Part shown: piece by piece, positions 7,052 through 9,251 of the stretch
Layout of the letters: every line of letters starts with the position of its first letter
Position numbering within the stretch: position 1 is the stretch's first letter
Assembly (NCBI GenBank): GCA_049514335.1
Contig: JBEKVE010000119.1
Location: 1-9,251, forward strand
DNA: 9,251 nucleotides
Origin: JBEKVE01 sp049514335
Lineage (GTDB): Bacteria > Actinomycetota > Acidimicrobiia > Acidimicrobiales > UBA8190
Direction: 5' to 3'
The notes under the pieces: model-generated
The model's database searches: none
What the model was told of the DNA's origin: nothing
Seen by the model: only the letters and a program-made list of their open reading frames with translations
Translations under genes and position numbers: made by a program

Positions 7052-8061
7052 GGGTACACCCCCACCACGGGGAGCCCGGTTCCCTCGGACAGACCGGTGG
7101 CGATGTTGGCGCACTGCACCGCCTGTCCCGAGGCGCCCTTCACCAGGTTGTCCAGCGCGCACAGCACGATGAGCCACCCCGTGCGGGGGTCGACGCGCGC
7201 CGTCAGGTGGGCGCAGTTGGACCCGAGCGTCGCCTTGGTCGACGGCGAGGCGTCGCTCACCACCACGAAGGGCTCGGCGCGGTAGGCGTCGTGCAGTACC
7301 CCGAGTGCCCCGTCGGTCGTGAGGGGAACGGACGGGCGGGCGTAACAGGTGGCCAGGATGCCCCGGTTCATGGGGGCGAGATGGGGGGTGAAGACCACGC
7401 CCGCCCCGCTCGCCTGCTCGATCTCGGGCGTGTGGCGGTGCGACAGCAACCCGTAGGCGGTGAAGTCCTCGTCCACGGCGGTGAAGTGGGTGGCGGCGGT
7501 GGGTGCGCGCCCCGCCCCCGACACGCCGCTCGCCGCGTCCACGATCACACCGGTCGTCTCCACCGCGCCGGCGCGCACGAACGGGGCCAACGCCAGCGCT
7601 GCAGCCGTGGGGTAGCACCCGGGCGCGGCGATGAGCGTCGCTCCCTGGATCTCGCCGCGGAACAGCTCGGGCAGGCCGTAGGCGAACTCGCCCAGGAGCC
7701 GGGGAGCGAGATGCTCGCGCCCGTACCACTGTGGGTAGGCCGCCGGGTCCCGCAGGCGGAAGTCGGCCGACAGGTCCACCAGCGCGCCCACCCGACCCAC
7801 CAGGTCGGGGACGAGGGTCTGGGAGGCGCCGTGGGGAAGCGCCAGGAAGACGACATCGAGCCCGGCGAGGTCGGCGGGGCCGAGAGCGGTGAGGGCCAGC
7901 GCCGGGTAGGCGGCGGCCAGCGACGGGTAGAGGTCGGCGACGCGTCGGCCGGCCTGGGAGTCCGCCCCGGCCAGCACCACCTCGAACTCGGGGTGGGTGG
8001 CGCACAGCCGCATCAGCTCCGCCCCCGTATAGCCCGAGGCGCCGGCGATGCCCACCTTCAT
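7048..8061 (-). CDS. argC: N-acetyl-gamma-glutamyl-phosphate reductase
   Basis: ArgC reduces N-acetylglutamyl phosphate to the semialdehyde with NADPH. The protein is 337 residues. MKVGIAGASGYTGAEL (1-16) is the Rossmann nucleotide-binding start; FLALPHGAS (72-80), DLSADFRL (96-103), APGCYPTA with catalytic Cys149 (146-153), GVSGAGR (179-185), the HRHTPEIEQ stretch with the likely catalytic His210, and LVKGASGQA near the end are all family motifs. I chose the ATG at 8061 because the conserved protein begins exactly there. The frame stays open upstream, and another ATG at 8109 would add 16 residues (MNPRLHRDADRCIFLR), but those codons coincide with the ARG box and promoter. No Shine-Dalgarno sequence precedes 8061, consistent with a leaderless message. 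It is the first gene of the operon. Confidence 0.96.
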   Translation of the reverse strand: MKVGIAGASGYTGAELMRLCATHPEFEVVLAGADSQAGRRVADLYPSLAAAYPALALTALGPADLAGLDVVFLALPHGASQTLVPDLVGRVGALVDLSADFRLRDPAAYPQWYGREHLAPRLLGEFAYGLPELFRGEIQGATLIAAPGCYPTAAALALAPFVRAGAVETTGVIVDAASGVSGAGRAPTAATHFTAVDEDFTAYGLLSHRHTPEIEQASGAGVVFTPHLAPMNRGILATCYARPSVPLTTDGALGVLHDAYRAEPFVVVSDASPSTKATLGSNCAHLTARVDPRTGWLIVLCALDNLVKGASGQAVQCANIATGLSEGTGLPVVGVYP

Positions 8062-8078
8062 CCGCAAGAAAATACATC
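8061..8078 (-). promoter_or_regulatory. Possible second, weak ARG box
   Basis: GATGTATTTTCTTGCGGA follows the first ARG box after 2 bp. Its left arm TGTAT matches four of five bases of TGCAT, its right arm TTGCG three of five of ATGCA. Paired boxes 2-3 bp apart are typical for hexameric ArgR. It overlaps the predicted -10 and the argC start codon. The match is weak and could be chance. Confidence 0.35.
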
Positions 8079-8097
8079 GATCTGCATCTCTATGCAA
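8069..8097 (-). promoter_or_regulatory. Predicted argC operon promoter
   Basis: Read on the minus strand, TTGCAT (8092-8097) as -35 and TATTTT (8069-8074) as -10 are separated by 17 bp. The last base of the -10 is 7 bp before the A of the argC ATG, so transcription should begin at or next to the start codon. The -10 fits the TANNNT form common in actinobacteria. This AT-rich patch stands out sharply in a GC-rich window. The -35 hexamer matches the consensus at four of six bases, so the call is a prediction, not proof. Confidence 0.6.
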
Positions 8098-8098
8098 A
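8081..8098 (-). promoter_or_regulatory. ARG box (ArgR operator) in front of argC
   Basis: The 18-bp sequence TTTGCATAGAGATGCAGA contains the perfect inverted repeat TGCAT-4-ATGCA, matching the ARG-box pattern with TGnAT and ATnCA arms known for ArgR proteins. It spans positions -37 to -20 relative to the argC ATG, covering the predicted -35 hexamer and half the spacer. Bound ArgR with arginine would therefore block RNA polymerase. ArgR is encoded five genes downstream in the same unit, so the circuit is autoregulatory. Confidence 0.8.
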
Positions 8099-8111
8099 CG
8101 GGGGTTCATGA

Positions 8112-8131
8112 GTCCCCGCACAACGGGGGAC
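8112..8131. repeat. Short inverted repeat upstream of the ARG box
   Basis: GTCCCC at 8112-8117 pairs with GGGGAC at 8126-8131 around an 8-nt loop. It lies 13 bp upstream of the ARG box and outside the predicted argC transcript. No T-run follows on either strand. It could end enolase read-through or have no role. Confidence 0.35.
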
Positions 8132-8179
8132 CTTCGGCCCGTTCGACCTCGGAGGGTCAGGCGTACCGTCAAAGGTGGT

Positions 8180-8225
8180 GCGGCGGGGCGTGGGACATGC
8201 CCCCCACGTACCTGCGCCCCGCCGC
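8180..8225 (-). terminator. Strong GC hairpin, possible enolase terminator
   Basis: An 11-bp perfect inverted repeat (8180-8190 GCGGCGGGGCG with 8215-8225) encloses a smaller pairing TGGG/CCCA (8191-8194 with 8203-8206). It lies 86 bp past the enolase stop and 82 bp before the ARG box. On the minus strand it is followed by ACCACCTTTG, only a short T-run, so it is not a textbook intrinsic terminator; GC-rich actinobacteria often have such T-poor ones. Confidence 0.4.
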
Positions 8226-8265
8226 CCGCAATAGGAGGCGGTGGGCGCCGCAGTTCCCCGGGCAG

Positions 8266-8294
8266 CCGCTGTTGCACCCCCGCAACGGCAGCGG
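8266..8294. repeat. Bulged inverted repeat just after enolase
   Basis: CCGCTGTTGC (8266-8275) pairs with GCAAC (8282-8286) and AGCGG (8290-8294), leaving a 6-nt loop and a 3-nt bulge. It starts 16 bp beyond the enolase stop on the minus strand, a usual place for a terminator or 3'-end stabilising hairpin, but no T-run follows. Confidence 0.35.
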
Positions 8295-8310
8295 GGCGCG
8301 TCAGCCGGCG

Positions 8311-9251
8311 TCAGCTGAGGCCGTAGGGCAGCGCCGGGAAGGAGGCGGCCGCCTCGAGCAGGCGGTTGTACTTCGCCACCCGCTCGCCGCGGGCCGGAGC
8401 ACCGGTCTTGATCTGGCCACACCCCGACCCGAGGGCGAGGTCGGCGATGAAGTGGTCCTCGGTCTCCCCCGAGCGGTGGGACACGAACTGCGCCCACCCC
8501 GCCTCGCGGCAGATGCGCATGGCTTGGAGGGTCTCGGTGACCGTGCCGATCTGGTTGACCTTGATGAGAGAGGCGTTGCCCACCTTGCGGGCGATGGCCT
8601 CGGTGATGATGGCGGGGTTGGTGCACAAGATGTCGTCGCCGACGAGCTCGAGCCTGTCTCCCAACCGGCCGGTGAGACGCTCCCAGCCGTCCCAGTCCGA
8701 CTCGGCCAGGCCGTCCTCGAGCAACCAGACGGGGTAGTCGGCGGCCATGGCCTCGTAGCGGTCGATCATGTCGTCGGAGCTGAGCGATTCGCCGTCGACG
8801 TGGTAGCGGCCGTCTCTGTAGAACTCGCTGGCGGCGGGATCCATGGCGATGGCGATCCCGCCCCGTCCGATGCTGTATCCGGCTGCCTCGATCGCCTGGA
8901 CCACGAGGGTGAGCACATCCTCGGGTCGCCGCAGCGCCGGGGCGAAGCCGCCTTCGTCGCCGAGGCCGGTGGCATATCCACGGTCGGAGAGGGTCTTGCG
9001 CAGGGCGCTGTACACCGTCGAGCCCGCCCGGACGGCCTCGGCGAAGGTGGGCGCCCCGATGGGGGCGATCATGAACTCCTGGAAGTCGAGGTCGTTGGGG
9101 GCGTGCTTGCCGCCGTTCAGCACGTTGAAGTGCGGGACCGGCAGGCGTGGCGTGGTGCCCTCGGAGGCGGCGATGGCCTGCCACAGCTCCAAGCCCCGGG
9201 CCGTGGCGAAGGCGCGGGAGATGGCGATGGACACGCCCACGATGGCATTGG
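8311..9251 (-). CDS. eno: Enolase, N-terminally cut by the window edge
   Basis: Enolase interconverts 2-phosphoglycerate and phosphoenolpyruvate in glycolysis and gluconeogenesis, as a Mg-dependent cytoplasmic enzyme. The visible 312 residues begin NAIVGVSIA, equivalent to the family's GANAILGVS, so the true start lies about 110 residues beyond the right edge; the GTG at 9240 is internal. Catalytic parts are present: LNGGKHAPNDLDFQEFM (44-60 of the fragment), GDEGGFAP with the proton-donor Glu (97-104), metal ligands in AMDPAASEF (136-143), LLEDGLAE (176-183) and GDDILCTNP (204-212), the base Lys in LIKVNQIGT (228-236), SHRSGET (257-263) and QIKTGAP with the second active-site Lys (279-285). 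The sequence ends LPYGLS. Several stretches recall the second enolase type of Streptomyces, so this may be a paralogue. It is not part of the arginine pathway. Confidence 0.95.
   Translation of the reverse strand, partial: NAIVGVSIAISRAFATARGLELWQAIAASEGTTPRLPVPHFNVLNGGKHAPNDLDFQEFMIAPIGAPTFAEAVRAGSTVYSALRKTLSDRGYATGLGDEGGFAPALRRPEDVLTLVVQAIEAAGYSIGRGGIAIAMDPAASEFYRDGRYHVDGESLSSDDMIDRYEAMAADYPVWLLEDGLAESDWDGWERLTGRLGDRLELVGDDILCTNPAIITEAIARKVGNASLIKVNQIGTVTETLQAMRICREAGWAQFVSHRSGETEDHFIADLALGSGCGQIKTGAPARGERVAKYNRLLEAAASFPALPYGLS

Larger units (their letters stand above)
8062..8310. other. eno-argC intergenic region
   Basis: This 249-bp gap carries no convincing gene. The argC-proximal 40 bp is AT-rich and holds the ARG box and promoter. 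The rest is very GC-rich and contains three inverted repeats (8112-8131, 8180-8225, 8266-8294). Short open frames on both strands here show no family similarity that I recognise. Confidence 0.7.

Noticed and set aside
14..7285. Long plus-strand open frames of up to about 490 codons lying opposite the arginine genes.
   Set aside because: They are antisense mirrors created by GC-rich codon use. Their translations are rich in Arg, Pro, His and Ala without recognisable domains, while the minus strand encodes textbook enzymes at the same positions.
8062..8109. ATG at 8109 as the start of argC, adding 16 residues.
   Set aside because: A weak GGGGA lies ahead of it, but the conserved Rossmann start begins at 8061 and the extra codons coincide with the ARG box and promoter, which explain that DNA better.
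8169..8198. Minus-strand 9-codon frame MSHAPPHHL upstream of argC as a possible leader peptide.
   Set aside because: It contains no Arg codons, sits inside the hairpin stem, and lies upstream of the predicted promoter, so it would not be in the argC transcript.
8241..8318. Plus-strand 25-codon frame with GTG start behind AGGAGG (8233-8238).
   Set aside because: The gap from AGGAGG to GTG is only 2 nt, the peptide is Ala/Arg-rich low complexity, it covers a hairpin and ends in antisense to enolase. No support beyond the purine run.
1..9251. Search for CRISPR repeats, transposon ends, tRNA or rRNA genes and phage genes.
   Set aside because: No repeated spacer-like pattern, transposase, integrase or cloverleaf sequence was recognised by eye; the window is continuous housekeeping genes.

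Overview
This window is a high-GC bacterial chromosome segment holding a nearly complete arginine biosynthesis operon on the minus strand, preceded by the 3' part of an enolase gene on the same strand. The gene order argC-argJ-argB-argD-argF-argR-argG-argH, the GC-rich codon use and the dominance of GTG starts point to an actinobacterium. ArgF and ArgB carry short unusual insertions, and I lean towards a deep-branching lineage such as Acidimicrobiia, but that placement is an inference from memory of related proteins and is not secure.

Layout, read in the direction of transcription (right to left): enolase C-terminal three quarters (8311-9251, runs off the right edge); a 249-bp gap (8062-8310) with GC hairpins, an ArgR operator and the argC promoter; argC (7048-8061); argJ (5882-7051); argB (4932-5885); argD (3742-4935); argF (2795-3745); argR (2244-2798); argG (1054-2244); argH (1-1057, runs off the left edge, lacking roughly the last 110 residues). 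No mobile element, CRISPR array, tRNA or rRNA was recognised. The plus strand carries long open frames, but all are mirror images of the minus-strand genes.

The genes work as one pathway. ArgJ makes N-acetylglutamate from glutamate by recycling the acetyl group. ArgB phosphorylates it, ArgC reduces it, and ArgD transaminates it to N-acetylornithine. ArgJ then releases ornithine, ArgF carbamoylates it to citrulline, and ArgG and ArgH convert citrulline through argininosuccinate to arginine plus fumarate. ArgR is encoded inside the operon and should sense arginine and bind the operator in front of argC. ArgB also shows the features of arginine-inhibited kinases, so control is likely at both transcription and enzyme level.

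The most interesting points are organisational. There is a near-perfect ARG box whose left arm contains the likely -35 hexamer, followed by a -10 only 7 bp before the argC ATG with no Shine-Dalgarno sequence, which predicts a leaderless, arginine-repressed mRNA. At least six of the seven internal gene junctions are 4-nt GTGA stop/start overlaps, and the seventh can be read the same way. I found no evidence for a new kind of biological system; this is mostly a well-ordered housekeeping operon.
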